Of a DNA stretch of 64,000 nt, positions 11,494 to 24,040 are shown one piece after another. The translations under genes were made by a program, and so were the position numbers. Source of the DNA: Paramarasmius palmivorus (Eukaryota > Basidiomycota > Agaricomycetes > Agaricales > Marasmiaceae); assembly GCA_037176845.1 (NCBI GenBank), contig JAYKXP010000095.1, positions 62,001-126,000 of the forward strand. Direction: 5' to 3'. The notes beneath the pieces were generated by a model. The model saw only the letters and a list, made by a program, of their open reading frames with translations. It was not told the DNA's origin and searched no databases. Numbering within the stretch: the first letter of the stretch is position 1; every line of letters begins with the position of its first letter.

Positions 11494-13471
11494 GTTGTGT
11501 TCGCTCGGTAACGAGCCACCATGTCCCTTACTTGCCTTTATAGAGCGTTCTTCGGGCCGCGAGGCAGAGCCATAATTCATTGTGGAGGACAAATATGGGC
11601 TGCCTCCGAAAGGCACCCTTGGGTGTTCTCGTTGCAGCACGTGCTATTCCGTTGCATCTGTGCTCCAAATCAACGATTAGCAAACATATTCGTCCAAGAA
11701 ACTTGAAAGGCTGTAACGGTAGCTTGGACATCGGCGCAGCTCGATAGCGGGAAAGGCACGAAGAACGGAGACGCAATGGCTTTGCGTCTTGAATTCAAAA
11801 GTTGGGTAATCCCGCGATTTGTATTGAGCTGGTATGCCTAATCCGTTATCAACAGAGAACGCCGATACAGTAGTGTATAACGTACCCGCGCTATTCGAAA
11901 ATAGTCTAGATGCCTGTCACAGAATGTGAGCGAGTGTAAACAATGAATAAACATTGTCGAATCAGATTTTAACGTACCCTTCACCAAAAGAAAGTATGGT
12001 TTGGCTGCCTCTACCATAGTCGTGAAAGTGTCCCCCTTGACGGAGACTATTTCGATGCAAGGTTCAAGTACCCAGGCAGGAGGTATCGGCGTTCAGGTGT
12101 ACATGAACTGTTGCTTTACCAGAGAACGTCAATGGCAGACTAAAGAGTGCGAGGGCAGGGGCTTACCGCTTCTTCAGGTTAAGCCGGTTTGAAAGTTAAG
12201 TGCTGAGCTCTGAGCTAGAAGCTTTCGGCGGATTGCAGCCCCATTGAGTCCAAACTCGACCCTTGTAACCGCGAGAGCGCCCAGGAGCCTCAGCTCGTTC
12301 TCAGGATCCCGAAATGTTTTAACCGAACGCGTGGGGATAAATCATTTCCTTATTCGTGACGAATGTAATCCACAGAGAATTCCGAGCTAACACAGCTTCT
12401 GGTGATTGAGAAGTGCATCCCGCCATATACAGTAGATAATAGTACCATTTGTAGACGCGCCCAACGAGAAAATTGGATGTCAATACCCAATCTGATGATA
12501 TCTCCTCTCCTAGAATGCCAACCTAGTGGGCCACTGGGCAGATGAAGAGGCACGAGAAAAACTCACCATTGATTCCGACCTGCACAGAGGGTCTCTGTCA
12601 TCTGTCCTTGCGATTTCTGCTTGGGATCCCGGATTGCATAGTCCCATTCACCAAGTGGCAGACGTAGCTCCCGTTGGATTACCTTTCATGGGCTGTTTCC
12701 TGAGAAATATGAGTGATTCTTTCAAGAGCGTAAGATACGAGAGCTACCTCAATGTGCTGGTCAAGGGTGCGTGAATATTGGGATGTAGAAGCCTGGCAAT
12801 CATATCCCGTACTTCCTGGTCTCTAGAAGCGATATGAGAACACGATTAGATATAGTTGCCAGGAGACTGTGTGGCCGACAATCCATGGTCGCGATTATAG
12901 TAAAGATACGAAATTCGGAAAGCCAGAAGCATTGCGAACCGACTAGCTATGATGAGAACAGACCACGGAAAATAAAGTCTTAGCAAATGGGCGCTAGAAA
13001 CCTTACCAATCTTGCGTTCATCACCAAAGCAGGAGTCCTAGACCAAAGTCGTGCTGAAACAGGTTAACAGCCAGCTATGACGAAATGAGCTATAGCACGA
13101 CCAAAGCATGATAATGTACGGTACTAGTCTGAGATCATATCTCGTCGGGTCGCCACGTCGAGCATGCTTAGCGTGAGTACGACAATATATCAAAGAGAAA
13201 TTAGGACGAGGAGCTTTTACGAGGTCAAAAAAAAAACGGCGCCAGTGGTGGTATGATTCAAATGAGGACATCGTGGAAAACAATGGAATACTCTGGTTAT
13301 CATCGTCACGCGCAACGACTTGCCCTTCCGTGGCTGCCGAGTACCTATCTTGTTAAATTGCTTTATATACCTTAGTGCTCGCTTCCACTGAACATTGAGC
13401 CCACTAGCGGTATTGCAATCGAGTATTCACTAAAACAGGTCATCGAAATCGAAGTGTCGAACAGGTCGTGA
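11494..13471. other. intergenic, no gene recognised
   Basis: About 2 kb between the GMC gene and the hydrophobin. Short open frames are present on both strands, but none shows a family motif, a consistent exon series or a signal peptide. Nothing further is visible. Confidence 0.5.
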
Positions 13472-13960
13472 CTACAGGCTGAGGTCGACTGGAACGCAGC
13501 CGATAGATATGACAGCAACAGTTAATATATTGTGCTGAGCGTCAATTCAAAAGAAGGTACTTACTGAAACCGTTGTTCTCGCAACAGACCAGGCTCGCAG
13601 AGCTGTCAATTTGAGTGAGAATGGCATCGCCCGAAGCACTGCATATCGTCACTCACCAGGAGTCCGAGCTGCTTCCACCACCAATGACGGTGATCGGAGT
13701 GTAAGTAATACCGACGAGGATGTTCAAGTCCTGAAGAACGACGCCCCACAGACTAAGAAGCGAAGCAGTGAGACCACCTCCTGTCTCTGCCGAGTTACAG
13801 CACTATTAGATGAGCGAAAAAATTCCAGTGTCATCCATCCCTGCACTGCATGAAAGTACCATACCTGAACTGGGCCAGTGTTGCAATCTCCGGCGGGAAT
13901 TCCACCCGTGGCAGCCGCAAGGATAGCGATGGAGACAATGCTAAGGGCTCTAAATTGCAT
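13472..13960 (-). pseudogene. class I hydrophobin, damaged
   Basis: Hydrophobins are small secreted proteins that self-assemble at air-water interfaces and coat aerial hyphae. Exon 1 (13960-13865) encodes a signal peptide and the first cysteine (GDCNTGPVQ). Exon 2 (13802-13657) starts with the CC pair and runs through LLSLWGVVLQDLNILVGI to GGGSSSDS. Exon 3 (13602-13565) gives SCSASLVCCENNGF, and the terminal piece ISIGCVPVDLSL ends at 13472. Two defects are visible. The fourth of the eight cysteines (normally VGLTC) is Tyr (VGITY, codon TAC). No AG acceptor in the right phase precedes the last exon; the only upstream AG gives the wrong frame, and a CTG stands where a CAG would fit. It is therefore probably a decaying gene, though an unusual splice cannot be excluded. 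Confidence 0.75.
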
Positions 13961-16232
13961 AGTAAAGTTGAAGAGGCTTGAACAACGCTGAAGATAGTGC
14001 GAGTGAAGATTTAGATAGACTAATGGTCCCTCGAGGAAAGTTAGGGTTAGGGGTTCTATCACTAGGAATCACTAGGAGAGTATCACGAACAATCACATCC
14101 GGCCTCGGACTTTTGTTTATCGCGCCTCCGAGTCGTAAGCACTATCGTTCCGTGAATAGAGATAGCTTCACGGTTCAGTATCACTAGTGTACGACATCAG
14201 TGGGTTACCTTATGCCATATTCGGAAGATGAGAGTTTCGTGGAACAAATGCGGCTTCGTCGTCAACTGGATAATGTAGCGGAAGGTTCGAACAGAGCAGT
14301 GAGATCTGTGAGTATCGATAAGATGTATGAGCAAAGATATCTGAAGGAACAACAGTAATGAAACTCGCCTATATTCACCCTATGCTGTACAACGTCTCTG
14401 ACCGTGTCCAACGCCCGATCTGCCTCTTGCCCACACACCCAAATCTTATAAGCTGCATGATGGAATGTTTTGGCGAGAAGAGGTCAGCAAATTAATCGAC
14501 CTGAGGTAGGCAATGAATTTCTCCGCGATATCGACCGGTCAACAGCTTCCAGAGAACGCTTTGCTCTTCACGGTGGGTAATCGATGGTGATCGGAAGTAC
14601 TTTGTCGGAGGTTTCCGGTCATCCTGAGGCACCCTTGCAAGCATTTGGGATGGCCTTGGTGGATAGCAAGCTGTTCGTGGACAACAGTAAACCAGCGAGG
14701 GGAAAGTGGTTTGGATGGAGGTAGCGGGGAGAGTAATAGGATGACGGTGGCTATGCAGCAAAAACTAGGCGAAGGAATGGGTCATTTCGAAATAACTACC
14801 TTTGGTGAAGGACAGGCTCCACTTGATAATCGAGGTTGATGTCTTTTGCTGTTTCGTCGAAGGTTAGTACCTGGGGATGACATGTCAAGTAATTTCGCGG
14901 AAACGACAAAGAGAAGCAAACGAACATTGCGCCCCGCCGCTGATATCTCCCTATCCTTCAGTAAACGAATCCTCGCCAGTTCGCGGAGTTTGTGAGGAGC
15001 GGAGTTGCTGCCCCGAGAACGACAGTGACTAGCCTGCCTGCCTCGAAGACTTGCTGTCAATGACTCGACAAATAGAATAGCTGGGACGTAAAATGTGGGA
15101 GCCGGCAACAGGTGTTTATGCACCATTGAGCCATTTTCAACTGTGGAGAACAGTTTTCCGTGCATGTCGAAGGTGGCAGCAGATTGGAGATAGACGTAAA
15201 TTTGATCGATGGCGGGGTAATATGACGGAGGCAAGTACAGCTGCGAGGGGGAACGGCTGGGGAAAGACGATGGCAGGCGGGAGAGTCAATCTCGCGTTGA
15301 AGCTTGGGCATTGGCAGCTGGGAGGAAGAAGGTAAAAATTTTTTTGAGCAAACCACAAAGAGCTGTAAGCCGAGGACAACAAACGTACATGGGCTCATCC
15401 ACAACAATTGTGATAACAAAAAACAGCCAACTTTTTTCGCGCTTGGTTCCAAGGAAGACCGCCCTGCAGATATGAAGCTGTGAAAGTATCTAGAGCAATG
15501 AAGCATGATGGCCTTCATGCAAGTTTGAGCTATCCTCACCGGGACCTCTCAACGTCGAAGAATAGCTTGTCGAGAACGATGGTAAAAAAAAGACGGGAAT
15601 CACACCACGTGTCAAACCCGTTAGAGAAGACCGGGTCGGAGAACTTCCGGCCGGGTCCTCGGGCTTCCCGGAGACACATAAGATAAGCGCCCGTTTTGGC
15701 AGGCAGTACCACGTGATGTGAGTACATACTTTCGAATGAGCCCTATCTTAACTCCCTTGTAACTCCCTGCAATTGTTCCGACTTGCTATCAAGAATCTTT
15801 TCAGGAGCCGTGTATCGCCCTAGCGCAGAGCTTATAATGAGCCCTGAGTGCTTCATCGTCATGAATCAAATGATTAATGCGTGCATCATCACTAGTCATA
15901 TAGCCGTCTGGTGTAATACGTTCTTTGGCTGTGCCATGTTGCATCGCCGAGATAAGTAAGTAGAGCCCTTCGACGTATGAGAGCTCAATAAGGTAATTTT
16001 TGGGGTCACATCGACTCTGATTTCACGACAAAACTACAAGAGGCTCCGCTGGGCTAAATTTGGAGCAATTATGGCGATAGCAGAGGTCCACTTGAGATAC
16101 GGGGCGGAATGTTTCCGCATCGCACCGCCATTCTGATACACCCATGCGCGATGTCAGTAACATACAGTCTATCTTCGGTGACAGCGAAAATAGAGGAGAG
16201 AGCCTTTTGCTATAAGTGTGCTTTGTCCTACA
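13961..16232. other. intergenic, no gene recognised
   Basis: Long overlapping open frames on the minus strand between about 14490 and 15540 are proline- and serine-rich, share no recognised motif and do not form a consistent exon chain. A broken or unknown gene remains possible. Nothing else is supported. Confidence 0.4.
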
Positions 16233-17808
16233 ATGAACAGACTACTCGACTCCATGTCTATATCCCGGGGGGCTATCGATGAAACATCCATCCGCATGTA
16301 CACAGCGGCAATAGGCGTAAGTACTCTATTGCGACTTGTAACTCTCAGTTTCGTTGAAATCATATCCAGGTCGGGTTCCTATTATATGGTACATCATCAG
16401 TTTTTGCCGTTTTTTTACAGTAGCCAAACTGACACGTCTGGTACAGGAGCATACGCCATACTGTTCGTTCTTAGTCTATACATACTCCTCAAGCGGAGAT
16501 GCCAAAAATATAGGCTGCAATGCACTCTCTTGACGATGCTCGTTTCTCATGGCAACGGCAAGTCTGGTGATGAATATAGTAATGTTACAGGAGGTCTACT
16601 TGGCATCACCGTTGGATTATTCGTTCAGTAAGGATCTGGTATGGTGAGAATTGATAATCTCGAGGAACTTGCTTTGGTACTGACGCAATAATGATATAGG
16701 CAGTCTATCGCCCGAATAACCTGTCTCTTTGTGTCCAAGTTCGTGCACCCAAGACTGTAAACCAATTTCTTTTATTAAAGATTATCTCCAGTGCACTAGC
16801 TGACTTTATAATGGTTAGTCCTAGGTAGTATGTCACCGCTTCAGACGAATAACATCTACACCAATCTATAGATTTGGCGTTGCTATATCCTGTGGGAGCA
16901 AAATTGGAAGATACTACTGTTTCCAGCGCTGATATGTATAGCAAACCATTGTGAGTGACCTATCTTGACTTACAGCATTTTCCGGATGATAAAGGCAATA
17001 TAGCACTCGCATTAGTGCTCATCTGTCGATACCAAGGCGGTGTCAACCGGGCCATCGTGTCTTACCATCTTGAGAGTGTTGTGTCATTGTCGTCCGACGG
17101 TGAGGTGCAAAGCTTTTGGAAACTCCCTATCGAGATTACCATGTCTGGAGTACTCTATCTAAGCACTGCGCTCACCAATATACTGTTGACGACGCTTCTT
17201 GGTTAGTATGCTGTTTTGATCAACTGCCGTGACGAGTATACTAACCAAACAAAAAGGAGGCAGAATTCTATATGTCAAACGTCGATCCATATCGCTTTCG
17301 AGTCCCTGCATCAACCACATGCATAGTCTCATTGTTATTGCGACGTAATTCCCGATGAATTTTACTCGATCATTCGTCCTATTGACCTGCACTTCGACAG
17401 GATTGAATCCGGTGCTATATATGCGGTTTCGCTTATAATCTATGCGACATTATTCTTCTATCTCTTCTACAACCCCACAAATCACAGTGCATATACCATT
17501 GCTGTGATATTGCAAGGATCCATCAACACAATCACGGTAGTTAGCTTGACATTTTAATGGTCGACAGGATGCTGAAATACCTTTAGGGCGTTTCCCAAAC
17601 ACTCATCATTGTACGGATAGCGCTTGGCTTTAGTGTTTCGAACACACGGAAAGACATGTTACTCACGAATAGTCCTTGCCAAATTGCGGGCGACAGTGAT
17701 AGTGTCATAGAATCCGGCAGGGTTCTCATCATCGGACGAAGAGACTGGACTACGGACAGTGCATCAGAAGATGTCTCGGTATCGCATCGTGATCATGTAG
17801 AGCCGTAA
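16233..17808 (+). pseudogene. multi-pass (probably 7TM) membrane protein, paralog 2, frameshifted
   Basis: Exon order and splice phases match paralogs 1 and 3: MYTAAIG, then VGFLLYG, then AYAILFVLSLYILLKRRCQKY, WQSIARITCLFVS, NALADFIM, IWRCYILW, a long exon ending TALTNILLTTLLG, GRILYVKRRS, IESGAIYAVSLIIYATLFF and a last exon GVSQTLIIVRIALGFSVSN to the stop at 17806-17808. In exon 3, between TTGACGATG and ATGGCAACG (about 16540-16550), there is one base more than in paralogs 1 and 3. The normal frame then stops at 16631, while the next frame continues with MATASLVMNIVMLQ exactly as in the family. All other exons are open. Probably a recent pseudogene of this uncharacterised mushroom membrane-protein family, or a one-base sequence error. 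Confidence 0.7.
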
Positions 17809-18207
17809 CAAGACATAATCGTATTGACTTGACTCCGGAGTCTCACCATCACTTGCTTCCCGGATAACGCAGCGAAGCATGCACTTTTTGGATAACATAT
17901 CTAATCTCTACTCAAAGCCTCTCACAGTTTTGATAACGAGGACGTGCCAAAAGCAAGCATAAGAGGTAAATTGTGTTCACTATACTCGTCCGTCTGAAGC
18001 ACATTGAGCCACAAGGACTTGGTTTGTTGTGTTCAGATGTTGGGTCCTACCAGGATGTTCGTGCTCACATCGAACGACTCTTCTGAGTTGACCCACGAGG
18101 TCGCACGCAGCTCAATGCTACAGTATCATGCTGGTATTGGCAATCGAAAATAGTCGTTGTTCGTCGAAGCTGAGGCGTGCAAAATCACAGTGAAACCACG
18201 GTGGCTT
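17809..18207. other. intergenic between convergent genes, no feature seen
   Basis: About 400 bp between the stop of membrane paralog 2 and the 3' end of the minus-strand glycosidase-like gene. Nothing recognisable. Confidence 0.5.
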
Positions 18208-20544
18208 CAAATTCCTGTCGTGTTGATCACACTACAGGGCATCTTCATATGTTGGCGGTAAACCAGGGTCTGCATATTCGGTCTGCATCCACTATCTTGA
18301 TGTCTCCGTGGCTCTTCTGGTACTTGTTCAACGTTCCCTAGAAATCGCCGTCAGGACTCCGAATGATACACCGCAAAACCGCGTTCCACGTACCGCTATC
18401 ACTGGCAGGACTTTGGGGACTATTTTGTCTTTCATTTTGCTCTGTTTCGTGTTGCAGCCCGCTATCCTTGATATTCCAACGCTTGGACGCAGCTCCATAT
18501 GATATAGGCGATACAGGCTGGACGTCCTGACTCTGCAACATGAATGGCGAGCTTTCAGCGGCTTTGCGCTCTTCCTCCTGCAGACGGCGGTGCCGACGGG
18601 AGAAGAGTATGCATCCTACGACTGATATCAGCAGCAGAACCACACCCCAATAACGCCTCCCGCAATCCCTCCAGCAGGTACTCTCTTCGTGTTGTTAGCT
18701 TCGTCGGTACTAGCCAGGTCCAGGGGATGTTGTGGAACCGTTCGATGGATTTTGCACCTCGGGAAGGCTAATAGCAGCGACTATAGGATGGAGGCTGCGG
18801 ATAGGTGCTTTCGGATGTCTGAAGATGAGGAACTCGTGTTGAGTCCGTTCTCGGGAGAGTAAGCCATATTGTCAAGGAGGATGTTATACTATATTATATA
18901 AAACTCATCAGCCTCTCGAAGTCATGATTGTATCACATCAGAGGCAATAGCACGTACTTGGTTGGATATAAATCCTTCAAGAAATGATCGCATGTCATCG
19001 AACCGTGTGAGGTGCTGGTATGCGGAAGATAGGCTGTAGATATAATCTCCAGGACTGTTCTCGTCTTGCGTATGCAAATCAATAGAGGATCACGTCGCCT
19101 TTTATGAAGCACTCACTTGGATTCCCATTGTATTCACGCACAGGCTGTGTCCATAACCTGGTCCCATCCGAAATGCTCTCTCTGAGACTGGAAAGCAATG
19201 TCTGAATGATATGAATCCGTTCTAACGATAGATTTCACCTACATAGTCTCATTAAACGTATTCTGGGCAGCTGATAGAATGGAAAGTCCATCTACGAAGA
19301 ATGCCGGAGCGTACGGATCCCATGAAGATTTGCTGATGTTACATTCCGCGTTCCAAGCCAAGTCATCTGCGCCTCGGCTCAAGTTTTTTCCTAACAGTTG
19401 GGTGCTCGATTCTGCTGGAGTCGAATAACCATCGAGGAATGCCTTGCTATACATCAGCGCATTGTACCCGATGAGAGTCAAAAAAGATTAGCAAGTGGAT
19501 GGTCAGTATGAGAACTTGAAGCCATTGACTATAAATGTGTGAGGCCGCCATATCCATCGAAAGCTAGAGTTAGACTACTGACGTGTTTGTGTAACCCCTG
19601 ATTTGGAACCAAAGGTGGATTCCGTAGCCTGGGTTTCATGATGAGCATCTAGGGAATGAATCACAAGGATGCCGACTAACGTTGAATATTATCGGCAATT
19701 ATCGCTTCCTGAAGTGATTCAGGGAACGCTACTCAAATCGGTCACTTCACGAACTATACAGACAGCTGGATGAACACTAACCGTTCGAACATGGGCCCGC
19801 CAACGACGAGTTGCCCTTGTACATCTGTCGAACAAGAATAGCCGATGCATCTCCGCCCCGAAAGCTCGGGAACAAGGTTGTCCCCGTACGTCACCATTGC
19901 TTGCACGGTCGCAATTTGGCGCATACTAGTCAGGTTATCCCCTTAGTGTCAATCTTGCCGAAATAATAGGTTGGTACGAACAGAAAATAGTCTATCTGGA
20001 ATATCGGAAGTCAATATGGTCTCAAGACAGCGGGGAACAGGGCTTACACTGCGATATTGTTGGCTGGAGTACGTAGTACCATGAAGAGGATGAACTTACA
20101 AAGAACCTGTGACATTAACCATGCTAAACCGTCCCCCGAGGTTGAGATACCTTACAACCTTATCCTTGTATATCGTCTGGTTCGATAGATCATCAAATCT
20201 CGTAAGCTGCATGTGAAGCTTAATAGTATCCAAAAGCGTCTCGTTCCCTGACGTCCTGAGTTTGTTTTGACCCAACATTCATTGCGTTGTGCAGTAATCA
20301 CTCACCAGGAATAGCGAAATCAGAATTGAGAATCCCGACCGTAGCATCAAAGCCTTTGCGGCAATAGCGACTCTCTTTCTGGCCTAGATATACTGAGATC
20401 AGGTTTCTGTTTCTGAGTAAGCCATGGTGAACCGAAATAAAGATGGTAGGACGTACAATCCACGCCGGATCGGGAGATAGCTGTCCAAGGAACCAGTGAG
20501 GTGGCCATCAAGTTAATGGCAAGACGCTGAGGGAAACGCCGCAT
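18208..20544 (-). pseudogene. membrane-anchored six-hairpin glycosidase-like (GH76-like) protein, frameshifted
   Basis: The architecture resembles a mushroom family annotated as six-hairpin glycosidase or GH76-like: an extracellular helical-barrel domain, one membrane helix, and a cytoplasmic tail ending in a PPxY motif. Starting at ATG 20544, exons read MRRFPQRLAINLMATSLVPW, then CQKESRYCRKGFDATVGILN, then NETLLDTIKLHMQLTRFDDL and NQTIYKDKVVRYLNLGGRF. Later come TRLWTQPVREYNGNPS, SPGDYIYSLSSAYQHLTRFD and a membrane segment (AGGIAGGVIG, then VVLLLISVVGCILF). Two breaks are visible. Two extra bases inside the membrane-helix codons (near 18642) put the two halves in different frames. At the C-terminus, HQDSG continues in one frame while the conserved tail LPPTYEDAL, with stop at 18233-18235, is in another. 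The enzyme role is inferred from weak similarity only. Confidence 0.55.
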
Positions 20545-21555
20545 ACTTGAATTCGGGTGCTCGTCGCCTCCCTTTATATTGTGCGCGCATACAGGAAAGC
20601 ATCATTCGTCGAGGTGGACAGTAAGACAATACGTAAGCCAAGCCTTGTGAAAAACACGTAAGATGACTGCTGCCAATTAGCTGCTATGTCGTAAACTAAT
20701 GCACTTCAAGATCAAAGTATAGATGGGACTGCTTTGGCTCTGGGAGTGGTATAGGAAATGTTACTATAATCGAGGTCGTCTTATAACGAGGGTTGGTAGT
20801 CGGAAAATGCGCAGAACTCACATTCGCTGGCCTATTCATAGCTTTGACAGCACCCTTGGCATCATTTTGATGGCCTTACGCTCCCCATTCACTATAAGTG
20901 TAACTTGATCCGACATAAATCGCCGACTTGGGGAAAGCGCGTAGATCACACGGAAGAAGGAGCAAGGTCAAAGCACCGAAGCTCTACCAAAACCTACATT
21001 ACTGGGAATATACCTCTTGAGGCAATGATTCATAGTTGAATATTAAACCACGATATGCTTAGAGCCAGCTGATCTGAGATAAGGAATGATGGGAGTAATT
21101 GATATGCCCCCCAAGTGATCACGATCTGAAGAAAGGGCGGGAACGATATTAATCACTGTGGGAATGGGCTAAAATCATTCATCCCACCTGGAGCTATTGA
21201 AACCTGCACCATCGTGACATGGCGAAGTCTTGGTGTGGGTCGCCCGCGAAGGACCAACTTGAACGCATATACATTTTGATACCTCTCGCGTTATGGGTGG
21301 CGAACGGATGGTAAGTGTTCGTTCTAGGAATCATTCTACTTGTCTCAATAGGCCATATATCGTTAGTATAAGCCTTCCGTAACATGCGAAAATCAGAGCT
21401 TGATGTAGCTGCCATTGCCCTGAATTACATATCAGCTTCGAGCCGACAATACATTTCTGTTTACCCCTCATGAACTATCAGTATAAATATAAATAACACT
21501 GCCCTTCTTTTACATTCCCATTCTCGCCGGCTTTCATCTTCCACGCGCAACGGCT
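20545..21555. other. intergenic, no gene recognised
   Basis: About 1 kb upstream of the glycosidase-like gene. Short chance frames only; promoter elements could not be assigned. Confidence 0.5.
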
Positions 21556-22248
21556 ATGAAACGGGTATTGTGGTAACTATATTATGTCATTCTAATTCCT
21601 TCTCTGATATAAATCCTTATAAATCCACACATCAGGCTAGCTATTGCCGAATCCACGAAGGCGTTCAGCATCCCACATCAGCGTTCACTTTTCACGTCCT
21701 TCGAGGATGGACTCCAGTACGTCCCGATTCATTACTTTTCTCCTAGTAAGAAGTCAGGCCAAAGTCATGATACACCTAGAACTCTATATACGGGGTCTCC
21801 AACTACCGGTACATTTGCACAGGATACCTCTTCTAGTGCCGATTATCCTTCAATGGAATCCGGCCCCAAAACTTCCGAGATCTACATCTTTACATTTGTG
21901 GCTCTTGCATTGCTTGCAATTTGTGCCTTCTTCGTGAGGGTTTTCATTCGAAATCGCAGAAAAAAGCAGTCGGCAGATTCAATTCCACCTGTTCCAGATG
22001 CGTTACCGCTGGGCAATCAGACGAGGAGGAAGCGGCAATGGTGGTTTATTCGAAGTCAAGTCCCCCGGGAGTCCAAGAAGCCAATGGGCCTTGACAGCAC
22101 TGCACAATGGCATGTACATATAGATCTAGATGATAATGTGTCTGCTAGAATCCTCCCGAAGACCACTCTCTTCGACATTTCTCCGTCCACAAAGGTCGCC
22201 CTATTACTAGTATCCGTAGCCCGGAAGGCTGTTGAGACTGAGAAATAA
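21556..22248 (+). CDS. single-pass membrane protein with Ser/Thr-rich stalk, uncertain model
   Basis: The secure part is the open frame from about 21760 to the stop at 22246-22248. It has a Ser/Thr-rich stalk (LYTGSPTTGTFAQDTSSSAD), one membrane helix (YIFTFVALALLAICAFFV), a basic stop-transfer patch (RNRRKKQ) and a polar tail of about 100 residues that includes TRRKRQWWFIRSQV. That last block resembles SRKRSAWLLEIQ in the membrane protein at 37582-38561, suggesting distant paralogy. Unlike its relatives it lacks a PPxY end. The 5' part is unresolved: an ATG at 21556 followed by an intron is one possibility. No function is known. Confidence 0.4.
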
Positions 22249-24040
22249 AGTCTGGGATCCCAATGATAACCCCTTGCTCGTGCAAATCGGTTAGTTATAC
22301 TACATCTTCGTCACACCATTGATGCAGTGAGTACCCGAGCCCGACACGGTCTGGAGGCCTGTAACGCCGATATAGAGCGCTAGTATGCCACGTTCATCCC
22401 TGAACACGACGTGCTCGGGCATCCTGAAAGTTTCTCCAGTTGCTACTTACATTGACTGGAGCGTACGGGCACAACTGCGCAAGGAAAGCAATACGGTATG
22501 TGTTACTGACGATGGTCCTGATCTCTATCTGGCTTATGCATTAAATCAAATACAGCTAGAGGTGGCTTGCAAGGGGTATGGTATTTGGCCATGGAGCAGG
22601 CCTCAATAGACTGCAAAATGAAGGGAACCAAAGCGCAGATATATATCTTCAAGTGTGATTTGAGCGACTTTGCGACGTTTGGAACGATTCCGAGCAAGTT
22701 CTGTTGCGAATGCGGATGAGGATAGGATTCCTTACATTCGAGACGCACTTCTACGGTCATAGAATAGTCGAAGAGGCTGTCCCTTGCATTCAAGTTGTCG
22801 GCTCGCCTGCCAAGGTGCCGTGAACAGCAAGTTTTCAAACTGTTGCCTTGGCCAAGCAGGAGTAGTCCGGAAGCACTGTCAAAGTGCGCTCCATACATAT
22901 CGGAGTTGAGTTGAAGTGCAGATAGGATTGGGTTCACATTATATCCCTTTTATAGGCAGAATGTCGGACCATCCGATGGGCTCATCGGTCGACTGGCAGG
23001 ATTTGCGATGTGTGTATTTTAAACCCAATATACCTCCGACGAGGGTTATCTCCCTTGATGATTACTGATAGGAAAGATCAACATCAAAGTGAGTCGGCAG
23101 CCTGAATGCTCATCGATAATCGATGTTTTTGCCGGTTGACAGTCACCATGACATGAGCAGGCCAGAGCACTAAAGCGCTTGTTAGTATGTCGATGAGCTT
23201 TCATTAGGGTCAGGTTAAGTAGAAGGCTTCTCCTTCACCGGAAAATCTTTACTCTTCAAGCTTCAAGGACCACACAGTAGTGAATAGATTGCATCAACCA
23301 CGAGATTCCCCTATAGCTGTATCGTATACCACAGGGAAAATTCTATTATACATGTAACAAAAGCTTACCTGCTCCATTTGTTTTGGTGGATGGAAAATCT
23401 ACTGTGATCATCTCTGCTATCATTCCAAGCAGTGCTCCAATACCTTTGCGCACTACAAGTACCTCTCCCGAATCTCGCGTGGCTATATCTATCCATTGAG
23501 GTAGCATATCTGAGATGGATGGTCGCAGTGAAATATGCCTCGGACAGCGGAGCCGACAATGATCCATGCACGTCGGAGATTGGGGAACCCGAATAATCGC
23601 CAACTGAGATGGTTCACTCTTTGATCATCGAGACTTTCCATGATCGACAGTTGTCATCGGCGTGGCGTCACTGCCAAGGATCTGTTGACGGGTTAAAGGA
23701 GGTTAAAGGGCTGACTCTTGAAGGTGAATACTATTAAAAAAATAGACTTCAAGAAATCCATGTACAGTCTCTTTTGATTCTGATCAGCGAACACGGTAGG
23801 ATAACTCTAGCGATATTCCAAGACCCATCACTAAACAAGACATCTAAAGCTCTCCATCTACTCGCTTATCGGGTTCTACAGCAGATAGAATGTTTCCGGG
23901 CAATCTCAGACACAGGTACTGCTTCATTCGAATTGCTTTGATGGACAAGTCATAGTGAAAATTTCTTCTGTCACCCCAAGATCTTTCATAGTCTATAAGT
24001 ACCGTTCGTGTGGTGAGTAGAACAATTCCTCATTGGGACC
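22249..24040. other. decayed sequence, no intact gene
   Basis: Minus-strand frames at 22937-22503 and 23603-23346 look partly gene-like but have no clear family. The part from about 23340 to 23880 is related to 26660-27240 (see that entry). No intact gene is supported. Confidence 0.45.
23340..23880. repeat. member 1 of a diverged segmental duplication
   Basis: Shares short collinear blocks with 26660-27240, for example TGATCCATGCAC, TTCCATGATCGACA and CCATCAC(T/C)AAACAA(G/A)ACATC, in the same order and orientation. On the minus strand both carry the peptide SPISDVHGSL. It is probably two remnants of one unknown gene. Confidence 0.5.

Noticed and set aside
14040..14056. TTAGGGTTAGGGG, resembling a telomere repeat
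   Set aside because: Only two units and no longer array; too short to call an interstitial telomere.
14492..15539. Overlapping minus-strand frames of 89-160 codons
   Set aside because: No motif, no consistent exon chain and biased Pro/Ser composition; not annotated as a gene.
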